DNA from: Pontibacter sp. FD36
GTDB taxonomy: Bacteria > Bacteroidota > Bacteroidia > Cytophagales > Hymenobacteraceae
Reading direction: 5' to 3'
Length of the DNA: 64,000 nucleotides
Assembly: GCF_015686655.1 (NCBI RefSeq)
Contig: NZ_JADPMP010000013.1
Span: forward strand, 1-64,000
Of this stretch, positions 44,863-53,803 are shown piece after piece; position 1 is the stretch's first letter; each line of letters starts with the position of its first letter. The position numbers and the translations under genes were made by a program. The notes beneath the pieces are model-generated. The model was not told the origin of the DNA. It worked only from the letters and a program-made list of their open reading frames with translations, and made no database searches.

Positions 44863-46218
44863 ATGCCTACTGCCGTCATTTCCCCTACTGCCACTACCCC
44901 TCCCACCACCTCACAGAATGTGGTGAAAATGGTGGGGCTCGTACTCATCAGCATCGGTCTGCTGGGTATACTGGTAGCTGCTGTGGGAGCTGATTACCTC
45001 TCTCCTGTTTTTACCGGATTGGGAGGCACAGCAGTCTTCACTGTGGGCGCTCTACTTTACATCTGGCAAAGCCGACGACGCAAGTCACCTGCCGAGCAAA
45101 ACCACGGACTCTGGCAACAGGAGGCCACATCACGTGGGGCTTCGGCCTGGGTCATCGGCTTTGTGCTTACTGGTTTTTATGTGCTGCTCTACTGGTTCCC
45201 GGACACCCTGCAAGGCCTTATTCAAGCAATGGAGCCCCTAAGCCAGTGGCTGCGCAACCGTCCCAGCGACCAGTGGTTTCTGTACGGCACTTTTTATACC
45301 CTGGCCGTGCTGATCATGGGGGTATACGCCCTGCTCAAGTACCGCAACAGCCGCTACCACATCATCCGGACTATTTCGGTGATGTTCTTTCAGCTGGGTT
45401 TTGCATTTCTGCTGCCGGGCCTGCTCCTGATGCTCAACCAGCCGGAGTACTACTTCAGCTATTTCTGGCCGCTCAAGTATGACTACCTCTTCCCGAGCAC
45501 CATCGAATACCTGGTGCGGGACGGTGCCGCTTTGGGCGTGTTTATGATTTTCTGGGGAGCGGTGTTTTCCTTTCTGGCCACACCCGTGCTCACCTACTTC
45601 TATGGCAAGCGCTGGTACTGCTCCTGGGTGTGCGGCTGCGGCGGACTGGCCGAAACCGCTGGCGACCCTTACCGACATCTCTCCGACAAAAGCCGCAAGG
45701 CCTGGCGCTGGGAAGTAGCCATCATCTACCCGATTCTGGGCTTTGTCATTCTCACCACGCTTTTCCTTTGGGTCAACTCCTGGAGCGAGGGTCGGTTGCT
45801 CGGTGACCTTTCCGGCGGCTTTGCCCAGACATACGGGTTCTTTATCGGGGCTATGTTTTCGGGCGTGATCGGTGTGGGCTTTTATCCGCTGATGGGCAAC
45901 CGGGTGTGGTGCCGCTTCGGATGTCCGATGGCCGCTTACCTGGGGCTGCTCCAAAAGTACTTCTCCCGCTTCCGCATCACCACCAATGGCGGACAGTGCA
46001 TCTCATGCGGCAACTGCTCCACTTATTGCGAAATGGGTATTGATGTGCGCTGGTATGCGCAGCAGGGCGAGCCGATCATCCGGGCGGCTTGTGTGGGCTG
46101 TGGCATCTGCGCGCATGTTTGTCCGCGGGGTGTGCTAAAACTTGAGAATGGCCCGCGGGAAGGACGCTATGCCGGTACTCCACTGATCAGCCGCGACGAG
46201 CTGCGGATTCTGGATTAG
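44863..46218 (+). CDS. Membrane-bound 4Fe-4S protein (NapH/NosR/CcoG-like)
   Basis: 451 residues. About six membrane helices (including 25-44, 49-66, 93-112, 140-160, 176-192 and 225-243) surround Cys-rich cytoplasmic loops: CSWVCGCGGLAETAGD and CRFGCPMAAYLGL, the polyferredoxin signatures of NapH/NosR/RdxA proteins. Two classical cluster motifs follow near the C-terminus: CISCGNCSTYCEMG and CVGCGICAHVCPRG. It should move electrons across or along the cytoplasmic membrane. It forms an operon with the FAD oxidoreductase. No nap, nos or cco gene is adjacent. Confidence 0.88.
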   Translation: MPTAVISPTATTPPTTSQNVVKMVGLVLISIGLLGILVAAVGADYLSPVFTGLGGTAVFTVGALLYIWQSRRRKSPAEQNHGLWQQEATSRGASAWVIGFVLTGFYVLLYWFPDTLQGLIQAMEPLSQWLRNRPSDQWFLYGTFYTLAVLIMGVYALLKYRNSRYHIIRTISVMFFQLGFAFLLPGLLLMLNQPEYYFSYFWPLKYDYLFPSTIEYLVRDGAALGVFMIFWGAVFSFLATPVLTYFYGKRWYCSWVCGCGGLAETAGDPYRHLSDKSRKAWRWEVAIIYPILGFVILTTLFLWVNSWSEGRLLGDLSGGFAQTYGFFIGAMFSGVIGVGFYPLMGNRVWCRFGCPMAAYLGLLQKYFSRFRITTNGGQCISCGNCSTYCEMGIDVRWYAQQGEPIIRAACVGCGICAHVCPRGVLKLENGPREGRYAGTPLISRDELRILD

Positions 46219-46410
46219 AGCTGTGCGGCAAATACAGTATCTTATTCTGATGAAGGTTATGCTAAAAAAATCCTGAACCTCTGCTTGCTTCAACTGGCAG
46301 TAAGTCGCGCAACAACCTCAATATTTATCAGAATGAAACGACGTTTCCCTTCATGGGAAAATGCCTGTACAGCCAGGGGCAAAGCATTAGCTATACTCAC
46401 CATTAGCCAT

Positions 46411-46457
46411 AAACGCATCGCGGGCACCTGCTTTTGACAAGTGCCCGCGATGCGTTT
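46411..46457. terminator. 17-bp perfect hairpin, bidirectional terminator
   Basis: AAACGCATCGCGGGCAC pairs with GTGCCCGCGATGCGTTT around 13 bases. It lies between the converging ferredoxin gene and the small membrane protein gene. Confidence 0.85.
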
Positions 46458-46493
46458 AAGAAAACAGGTTAGCCGAGGCTATACCTGTGGATA

Positions 46494-46739
46494 CTACTGC
46501 AATTCTTCCTGCTCCATATACTCCCACATGGCATCTTCACTGGCTCCGATCTTAGCAGCGTAAAGCAGCATTGTGGTATACACGGCGATCAACAGAAAAC
46601 TGAGGGGAATGGAAAATACAAAAGATACAACAAGCGTCTTCACCGGATCAGGCTTTGTTTTCATTTTGGTAGATGCATACCAAAAAAAACAGATGTTGAA
46701 GATGCCGGCGAGCGCAATAAAATTGATGATATCTAACAT
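46494..46739 (-). CDS. Small two-helix membrane protein (81 aa)
   Basis: 81 residues with two hydrophobic helices (about 4-20 and 36-63), a basic loop between them (STKMKTKPDPVKT) and an acidic C-terminus (EDAMWEYMEQEELQ). The hydrophobic pattern and clean start support a real gene. No family is recognised. It is isolated between a terminator and a 366-base gap. Confidence 0.6.
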   Translation of the reverse strand: MLDIINFIALAGIFNICFFWYASTKMKTKPDPVKTLVVSFVFSIPLSFLLIAVYTTMLLYAAKIGASEDAMWEYMEQEELQ

Positions 46740-47105
46740 TGGCTAAAAGTTAAACGTTTTTGCTGATTCTTCCCAAGAAGCATGCCATTCGGATTATAAA
46801 TCCCAAAAGCATACACTTTAGTTCAAATCAATGCTTGTGTATTTTGTATAGTAAAGAATTACGTATGCGTTTTCTACTTAAACTGCATAGTGCAATTTAT
46901 GCGACATTATTATAAATCACAATATAACATTACAAAAATTTTAACAATAATTTAATAATGCCCAAAAACAGGCCTTCTGAGGCCTAAACGCACCCCTACG
47001 CAAGTCTAAACACCTAACAGACAGGTTTATAAATTCATACCTACTTAATATCCCTGCGAGTGCATCCTAGAAAAAATCAACGGCATGCAGCGTATCTGTC
47101 TGGGG
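46740..47105. other. AT-rich intergenic region
   Basis: 366 bases with long A/T runs (46840-46970) and no frame worth calling. It lies downstream of the A2M gene and upstream of the small membrane gene. I see no hairpin terminator for the A2M gene. Confidence 0.45.
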
Positions 47106-50100
47106 CTACTCAATGATGACACCTTTTATCCCCGTGCGGCCATAAAACACAGGAAAGTACATCAACTCTGCCTTTGCCGGATTGACGGTAAAGGTGCCGT
47201 TGTAGCGCGGCAGTAGTTGGATAGTATAGGTATGCTTTCCTTTGGGCAAACGGTCAGCAAAGATGGCGACTTTGTTCCGGAAGTATTCGCGGTGCACTTC
47301 GTAGGAACCTCTGCCTTTTTTCCCGTCGTAAGAGCAGCCAGCAGGAATAGGCACTTCGATCAGCACGTAGTCGGCATCGGCTTTGGCCTCCACCTCCACC
47401 ACCAGCTCGACAGGTTTACCCGCCTTCAGGGTGGCCTGGCTGGCTATACCTTTAAAAGAAGTCGACACAACAAAGTCTTTCTGCACTGGCTCCGGGCTGG
47501 CGTTCCAGTGGGTTTGGTAAGCAGTCAGGTATAGTGGGAGCTTACCGGTTTTACTGATAACCAAAGGCTGTCCCGGCAGGAAGGTGGTATCCAGCGGAAA
47601 ATCGGTTGCTTCCAGACGCAAGGGCCCCGTGAGCTGCAGGCTATTCTGCAGCTGTGGCTGACTTCCTTCTTCCTTACTCAACAGGTCAGGCAGCAGTGTC
47701 TCCAGGATGTGGGCCGACTCGTAGGTGTTGCGCCAGCGGCCGTTACGGCGTTCGCTCAGCAGGAAGGCGCGTATGCTGGCCAGGTCCTGCTCGTGCCCAC
47801 CGGCCGCTTTCAGGATGTCGTAGGCCAGCAGGGTGTTGGAAATGTGGTTGTTGAAGAGGCTATACCTGTTCTCACCCCAGTGCAGACCGCCGAGCGTGGT
47901 CACTTGCTTATACTTCTGAAGCGTGTCGAGCGGGGCTTCTAGCTTGAGCAACTGGCGCATGCGGGTAAGGCGCAGCTGTTCTTCCAGCGATAGTCTGTCA
48001 CGCTTAGAAAGCTCCACCACGTAACGGTTATAGTCGACCTTGGCCTGCAGCTTGTGCAGCGTTTCGAGCATCATCAGTTTGTCAATGAAGCGGGCCTGCT
48101 CCAGCCGGTAGACCATAAAGTCCAGTAGCTTCTGCTCGTCATACTTCGGAGCGTAGCCTTCCGCTTTGGCCAGCGACAGGGCCTCTACCACGTGGCTCGT
48201 AATCCAGGTATAGGCCGGACCGGACTGCCACCAGGTCCAGGCACCTTCCGGCAGTTGCGTCTTTTCGAGGTGGCGCACCAGGCGGCGGACCATGCGCTCG
48301 TGCGTGAACTTCTCCCCCAGCTGTTCCCGAATGCGCTTTTCCAGCAGCAGTCCTTTTAGTTTGGAGGCTGCCTGCTCGCTGCACCAGTATTCATATTTGT
48401 GCAGGTAGTCGATCTCTTCCAACATCACCTCCAGCAGATTGCCCTTCGCATGCAGTTTCACGGGACCTTTAACCGGATCGAAATTCAGGGTTACCGTCGT
48501 GTCAGTGTGCAAAGCCAGGAAATGTCCAATGGTTTCTTCGGTGCCTTTAGGGTATACCCGGATGTGTCGTCGTTCGCCATCAGCCATTCCTTCAGCTGAC
48601 CGCAGGGCAAAGAGCACCTCCACGGAGTCAGATGCGACAGACGGGGCCGTGAGGGTAAGCGTGTCGGTGTGTGCCCGCTTGAGCAGAATCTGGCTTTCGC
48701 GCATCGGCTTTCCTGCCACCTCAAAGCGGGTACTGATACTGGACGAGTCCGGCAGGTAGTTGAGCGCCTTGCCGATGACCTGCGTTTTGTCCCCTTCCAC
48801 CAAAAAGCGCGGCATCGCCAGCGTGGCCATCATGGCTTTAAAGGATTTGATGCTGGTGCTGTAGATGCCCGTGCGCTTTTTGCCGTCCATGCCCAATACA
48901 TAGGTGTTCCAGCTGGTAATGTCGCCCGGGAAGGTAACCGGGAAACTCGCCTGCCCCTTGCGGTCGGTTAGCAGGCGCGGCTGCCAGAAAGCAAAGTCGG
49001 AGAAGTTTTCACGGATAGCACCGGCCTCATCCACCGGCAACTCTGCGGTCAGGTTGGCAGGACCGCCTTTGCCGCCGATGATGATCACACCCCCCGCCGC
49101 TACGGAACCATAGAGTGCCATGCCAGCCTCAGCGCTCAGCTTGGTCATGGAAGCGATCAAAGCCGGATCCAGGTCAGATAGTTCGCCGCTGTAGGGTACT
49201 CCGTTCACTATAATAAGTGGCGAACTGGCGCTTTGGATAGTGGCGTTGCCTCGGATGCGTATACCCTGTGCACGCCCTTCTACTACTGTTGCAGTAGCAG
49301 CTGCGTATGTCATTTCACGCTTCTGCTGTACGCCATAACCAACAACGACCACTTCCGAAAGCTGCTGCATATCAGCGCTAAGAGAAGCGTCTACAATCCT
49401 CCTGCCCTCGGTGGCTACTTCTGATGTTACATAACCTATAAAGCGAAACACCAGCACAGCATTGGAAGGCACACCAAGTTGGTAATACCCGTTTGCATCG
49501 GTAGCCGTACCGATGCGCGTGCCTTTCACCAGCACGGCCACACCCGGCAGCGGCGTGCCTGATCCCGCATCGACAACTATACCTGAAACGGTGGTGCTGT
49601 ACTCATGCAGGCCGGAGGTGTAACTGTCGTTGCGCATCTGCCGGATCACTTGCTGCTGCACCTCTATACTCACTCCTCTCTGGGCTTCTCGGATCCTTCT
49701 TTTGATCAACTGCTGCAGCATTTGGCTATACCTGTCTGCCTGCTGTTGCGCATTGGGTTTCAGGTATAGCTGCACCTGTCCGTTTGCCTGCACCTGCAGG
49801 TCGGTGGCCACATAGCTACTATCCGGAAACAGGAGTGCCAGCCGGTACTTGCCAATCGGTATACCTGTCATCAGGATATTACTGCCGCTGTAGAGTCGGG
49901 CAGAATCGGGCTGGCCGGCCTTGTGCAGGACGGCTACGGCAGGCATTTGTGTGAAGGCGCTGTCGAGTCGCCAGCCTACACGGCCTTTGGGCAGGTAGTC
50001 ATCGTAAAGCGGATTGTTGCCGAAGGCTTTCTGCAGCCAGAACTGATGCTGTAGTTCCTCCCACTCCTGTTGCAGTTGCTGCTCAGTTGAGGCTTTGTCG

Positions 50101-52928
50101 TATAACGGCACCGGATTTCGCTCCTTCTTATTCCAGTTGCCAAGGTGAACATGATCCGGCAGGAGCTTGCGCTCGCGCATTTTGAGCAATTCCCGCTCGA
50201 AGGTATAGGTATAGCCGGCCTCCAGTTCAAACGAGGTGTTGAAGCGGTTATACCTGGTGAACTGCAGATAGCCCGGCGAGAAAGGCCCCGCCAGCACGGA
50301 CTTCGTTGCCGAGTAATAATGGTTGTTACGGGCAGGGTTATCCTCAATGCGCAGCACCCGACGGCCCTGCTTCAGATAAGCCAGATCGCTGCCGAAATTA
50401 TGCTCCACCTGCATCAGGTAGCCGTGCAGATTGTTGCGCTCCCGGGTCGAGAGGTAGTCTTTCCTTTCAGCTTCTTTCGCATAAGGCACAGTACCTGGCG
50501 TGAGGTCAGCACTCAGTACCAGTTTGTGGTAAGGCCGCAGGTATACGCTGTCGAGTGTAACCAGCTTGTCTGCCGTGCGCATCACAATGGTGTGGTAGCC
50601 GCTGTCGGCCGCAAAGGAATAGGCCGGCACCACATCCGTCCCTGAAAAATACACCGGCACCCGGTCAAGGTATACCACATGCACCGGCACCACCCGGCCA
50701 GAGTCTACCACAAAGGGCGAGAATTGCGTCAGGCTGTCGCGGGAAAGGCTGTACTCGGTGAAAATGCCCTGCTTCGGGTAGAGGAAGTTGTAATAGGCGA
50801 TGCTGTCGAGCCCCATGCGGCGACTCCATGCGTTCCAGTCCATGAGCTGCGTGGCGGCTTTGGCCTCGTTGTTCAGCCGCAGCTTCTGGTAGGATTTGCG
50901 GCCTTTATACCTGTCCCAGGAAGGCAGGCTGGGCACACCCTGTGCCGTGAACTTTGATGTGATGGCATAGGCGGTAAGATCGGTATTGGGCACTGGTTTT
51001 CCTTTGGCGTCACGCACGGTCACAGTCAGATCGCTCTGCTGCCCCGGGTATACCACCTGCGGTGCCTCTACCTCTACATTCAAGGTATACTTGCGATGCG
51101 GGGCCACTTTTTCATCCGACCGGATCTCGCCGCCCCACATGTAGCGCAGTGTCACAAAATAAGGATCGTCTCCACGCAGCGCACGGGTATAGCTGAAGTC
51201 ACGCTCCTGGCCTTTGCCCTGGTATACCAATTTATCGCCCCGGTACACAAAGTACCAGTAAGGCAGCTTCCGCGGATTGTCCAGCACGAAATAGAGCGAA
51301 TCGTTACTACGATCGGTATAAGCCTGCACTAGCGCATTCTCTGGGTTCAAGGCAAGCGTTTCCTCCTGTTCCGGAGTCTGCAGTATGTAGCGTCGCACAT
51401 AGGGGTTCACTGGCAAACGGTAAGGCAACTGCACCTGCTGCTCCAGTACTTTGTTGCCTTTTGCGTCAACGGCAATCAGCTTTGCCTGGTGCGGCATGGG
51501 CTTGCCGCCTTCCAGGTATTGGGCCAGCAAACTATCCTGCGAGAGCGAAAGTTTCAACTGTCCCGGCAAATAGGTATAGCTAGCTTCGGCCGACTGAAAG
51601 CTGCGCTCATTGCTGCTGTTCAGAAAGTCAGCTCTGACCTGGTAACGCAGGGAAGCTTTCGGGAAAGCCGTAGCAGGTATGGAGATGCTCGTTTCGCCGG
51701 CAGCCTCCAGCGCCTGGCTGTGCTTCCAGAGCGTGTCCGGTACAAACACCTGCTGCTCCCGCGACCCGAAAACCTGCCGGGTAAGTACCACCACCTCTAC
51801 CCGGGCGTCGAGCAGGTTGAGACCGTTGGCATCCGTGCCGCGCACATGCACTTGGTTCTCCACACCCGCCTGGTGCTCTTCATGCGCCAGGCGCAGGGTA
51901 TACTTGTTTTCCTTCAGTTCATAGTCTTCATAAGTGAAAGAGTGCCGCACCAGTTCATCCCCCCGCTTATTGGTCCTTTCCAGCGTTAAGGTATAGCTGG
52001 CATCCAGACGCAGGTTCAGGCTGTCGTGCAGCACAAACCAACCTTCGTATGCTCCCTTGCGGTAAGGTGCGAGCTCCCCCATCTTCTTGCGCCTGATATT
52101 ATAGCCATTTAGCATCAGCTGCGCCTTGTATTGCACTGGTCTGCCGTTTTGGTTCACCACATAGGCTTTATACCTCACCGTGTCGCCAGGCTGGTATAGC
52201 GGTTTGTTCGTAACGAGGTAGCCTTTATACTTTTCAGGTTTGTCAAGACGGTACTCTTCGTCAAAAATTGAAGCTATCCTGCGGATCCACCCTTGCGGCT
52301 CCCCCCACCTAATGGTTCTGTACACATCCCGAAACGGGCGCCATGTGTAGTAAATGGGCCACGTGTTGATCAGCCGCTGCCACCACTTTGGTTTGTAATG
52401 GTACTGATGCTGCGGTGTGAGTTCCTCATAAAAGGTTAGGCCCGAGTGGCTCACGCTGAGGATTCCTTTTTTAGGTCCCTTCTTCAGGCGGTAGGTATTG
52501 GTTTTGCTGTCGAATGGCACACGCTGCTTGCCAGCCATCACCTCTGCATCGGTCACCAGTTGTCCCATACTGTCATGCACCAGCAGCGCGAGCTCCGGCT
52601 GCAGGTGCAGCAGCTTCGCCTGCAGCTTGCTCTTCGTCTCCAGCCAGTATACCAGGTCAGGGCCCTGGGCGTGCATGTACAGGTAGTGGCCTTGCGGCAG
52701 CGGCTTTGTGTAAGTCTTGTTGATGGCAAAGGAATCGACTACCGTGTGAAAAAAGCTGCTCTTTACCACATCCGGCCCCTTCTCATAGATTTTCAGGGCT
52801 TGCTCGTCAGTGATGCGGTAGATGTAGGTATAGGGACTGCGGAGTTGGGATTTAGCCAAGCGTCCTTGCGCGAAGGCCTGTATCGAGAGCAGCAAAAAAA
52901 GCAGTAGCAGTGGTAGTTGTCTTAGCAT
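47106..52928 (-). CDS. Alpha-2-macroglobulin-like protein with embedded SusC-type regulatory and plug segment
   Basis: 1940 residues with a signal peptide (MLRQLPLLLLFLLLSIQAFA). Macroglobulin domains include an MG2-type one near 235-340 (TNKPLYQPGDTVRYKAYVVN). Residues about 1110-1290 hold a carboxypeptidase-regulatory domain (VSGIVVDAGSGTPLPGVAVL), the SusC signature SEVVVVGYGVQQKREMT, and a TonB-plug-like stretch (IRGNATIQSASSPLIIVNG). The A2M domain follows (WQPRLLTDRKGQASFPVTFP). A CxEQ thioester motif then appears, C1516-S-E-Q1519 in YWCSEQAASKL, with the helical thioester domain and a C-terminal receptor-like domain. Bacterial A2Ms trap proteases. The SusC-like insert sits before the A2M domain, near where a bait region is expected. 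No pbpC neighbour is present. Confidence 0.85.
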   Translation of the reverse strand: MLRQLPLLLLFLLLSIQAFAQGRLAKSQLRSPYTYIYRITDEQALKIYEKGPDVVKSSFFHTVVDSFAINKTYTKPLPQGHYLYMHAQGPDLVYWLETKSKLQAKLLHLQPELALLVHDSMGQLVTDAEVMAGKQRVPFDSKTNTYRLKKGPKKGILSVSHSGLTFYEELTPQHQYHYKPKWWQRLINTWPIYYTWRPFRDVYRTIRWGEPQGWIRRIASIFDEEYRLDKPEKYKGYLVTNKPLYQPGDTVRYKAYVVNQNGRPVQYKAQLMLNGYNIRRKKMGELAPYRKGAYEGWFVLHDSLNLRLDASYTLTLERTNKRGDELVRHSFTYEDYELKENKYTLRLAHEEHQAGVENQVHVRGTDANGLNLLDARVEVVVLTRQVFGSREQQVFVPDTLWKHSQALEAAGETSISIPATAFPKASLRYQVRADFLNSSNERSFQSAEASYTYLPGQLKLSLSQDSLLAQYLEGGKPMPHQAKLIAVDAKGNKVLEQQVQLPYRLPVNPYVRRYILQTPEQEETLALNPENALVQAYTDRSNDSLYFVLDNPRKLPYWYFVYRGDKLVYQGKGQERDFSYTRALRGDDPYFVTLRYMWGGEIRSDEKVAPHRKYTLNVEVEAPQVVYPGQQSDLTVTVRDAKGKPVPNTDLTAYAITSKFTAQGVPSLPSWDRYKGRKSYQKLRLNNEAKAATQLMDWNAWSRRMGLDSIAYYNFLYPKQGIFTEYSLSRDSLTQFSPFVVDSGRVVPVHVVYLDRVPVYFSGTDVVPAYSFAADSGYHTIVMRTADKLVTLDSVYLRPYHKLVLSADLTPGTVPYAKEAERKDYLSTRERNNLHGYLMQVEHNFGSDLAYLKQGRRVLRIEDNPARNNHYYSATKSVLAGPFSPGYLQFTRYNRFNTSFELEAGYTYTFERELLKMRERKLLPDHVHLGNWNKKERNPVPLYDKASTEQQLQQEWEELQHQFWLQKAFGNNPLYDDYLPKGRVGWRLDSAFTQMPAVAVLHKAGQPDSARLYSGSNILMTGIPIGKYRLALLFPDSSYVATDLQVQANGQVQLYLKPNAQQQADRYSQMLQQLIKRRIREAQRGVSIEVQQQVIRQMRNDSYTSGLHEYSTTVSGIVVDAGSGTPLPGVAVLVKGTRIGTATDANGYYQLGVPSNAVLVFRFIGYVTSEVATEGRRIVDASLSADMQQLSEVVVVGYGVQQKREMTYAAATATVVEGRAQGIRIRGNATIQSASSPLIIVNGVPYSGELSDLDPALIASMTKLSAEAGMALYGSVAAGGVIIIGGKGGPANLTAELPVDEAGAIRENFSDFAFWQPRLLTDRKGQASFPVTFPGDITSWNTYVLGMDGKKRTGIYSTSIKSFKAMMATLAMPRFLVEGDKTQVIGKALNYLPDSSSISTRFEVAGKPMRESQILLKRAHTDTLTLTAPSVASDSVEVLFALRSAEGMADGERRHIRVYPKGTEETIGHFLALHTDTTVTLNFDPVKGPVKLHAKGNLLEVMLEEIDYLHKYEYWCSEQAASKLKGLLLEKRIREQLGEKFTHERMVRRLVRHLEKTQLPEGAWTWWQSGPAYTWITSHVVEALSLAKAEGYAPKYDEQKLLDFMVYRLEQARFIDKLMMLETLHKLQAKVDYNRYVVELSKRDRLSLEEQLRLTRMRQLLKLEAPLDTLQKYKQVTTLGGLHWGENRYSLFNNHISNTLLAYDILKAAGGHEQDLASIRAFLLSERRNGRWRNTYESAHILETLLPDLLSKEEGSQPQLQNSLQLTGPLRLEATDFPLDTTFLPGQPLVISKTGKLPLYLTAYQTHWNASPEPVQKDFVVSTSFKGIASQATLKAGKPVELVVEVEAKADADYVLIEVPIPAGCSYDGKKGRGSYEVHREYFRNKVAIFADRLPKGKHTYTIQLLPRYNGTFTVNPAKAELMYFPVFYGRTGIKGVIIE

Positions 52929-53348
52929 AGCGGCGGCATCAATTCCTTATCAATATACTAAAAATAATATATTGATTCCCCTGCTTGTCAGGCCCGCCTT
53001 AGAGGTGGCACAAGCAGGCTGCCTGCCATTTCATAATCACCCTAAACAATCCACCTGAGCCCATATTACATTTTAACAACAATAACTTATTTAAACCTTA
53101 TATTGATTTTATACAATAAATAAACAATCAAATTATCAGTAGTTATTTAGGTTTTCAGTAATAAAAATCACCATTTTAAATCATTGACTAAATTTATTAC
53201 AAAGTAAATAACTATATACTAATTACCCCGTACTTTAAAAATACAATACTCACCCAACAATATGTTTTTAATTTTATAGTATTAAATAAAGGACTCCCGC
53301 TGCTAAAGCACCTCCTTTGTATGTTAAATTTTTTTCAGGAACGTCGAC
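52929..53348. other. AT-rich divergent intergenic region
   Basis: 420 bases between the A2M gene (-) and the STAS gene (+), strongly AT-rich at 53060-53330. Apart from the inverted repeat near the A2M start I see no structure and no gene. Confidence 0.45.
52949..52976 (-). promoter_or_regulatory. 9-bp inverted repeat upstream of the A2M gene
   Basis: ATCAATATA (52949-52957) and TATATTGAT (52968-52976) are perfect inverted repeats with a 10-base AT spacer, 20-48 bases upstream of the start. Half-site distance of about two helical turns suits a dimeric regulator; it also overlaps the expected promoter. Confidence 0.4.
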
Positions 53349-53711
53349 ATGGAAATAACCAACCACACCTCGCACCAGAATCGCCATATCTCTTTTGTAA
53401 AAGGCCTTGTGAAAGAACAAGCGCTTGATAAAGTTCACCAGGCAATCGCTAAAGCACCGACGGACAGCACAAAAGAACTTTGGATCGACTGTTCGCACGT
53501 TGACCGCCTGCACCTGACCAACAGCAGCATCTGTTCTTTTGTGAGCGAACTGCTCAAGATCCGGAAACAGAATGTAAAAGTCGTGCTCTATGACATGAAC
53601 GCCACCACTGAGCGCCTGTTCCGATTGCTCCGCCTCGACTCACTGTTTGACAAGGCCAGTTCAGAAGACAGGGCAGCGCTACAAGGCAGTTCACAGTCAA
53701 TCGCCGCCTAA
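53349..53711 (+). CDS. STAS-domain protein (anti-sigma-factor-antagonist type)
   Basis: 120 residues, a single STAS domain: strand RHISFVKGLVKEQALDKVHQ, strand KELWIDCSHVDRLHLTNSSI, then VKVVLYDMNATTERLFRLL and a C-terminal helix. The usual D-S/T phospho-site corresponds to H-L-T-N-S-S around residues 57-62, so phosphorylation control is possible but not certain. It is monocistronic with a strong terminator. It is not an obvious relative of the three STAS-like proteins at 14.9-20.3 kb. Confidence 0.75.
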   Translation: MEITNHTSHQNRHISFVKGLVKEQALDKVHQAIAKAPTDSTKELWIDCSHVDRLHLTNSSICSFVSELLKIRKQNVKVVLYDMNATTERLFRLLRLDSLFDKASSEDRAALQGSSQSIAA

Positions 53712-53725
53712 AACATTACTTACAG

Positions 53726-53765
53726 CAACAGAAAAGCCCCGGAGAAATCCGGGGCTTTTCTGTTG
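53726..53765. terminator. 18-bp perfect hairpin, bidirectional terminator
   Basis: CAACAGAAAAGCCCCGGA pairs with TCCGGGGCTTTTCTGTTG around GAAA, 15 bases past the STAS gene stop. It also serves the converging reductase gene. Confidence 0.93.
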
Positions 53766-53803
53766 CCACTAGTGTCCCGCCAATTGCTTTGAACATGTGT
53801 TGC

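Noticed and set aside
46334-46438. 34-codon plus-strand frame starting MKRRFPSW
   Set aside because: It runs into the 17-bp terminator hairpin and has no supporting feature.
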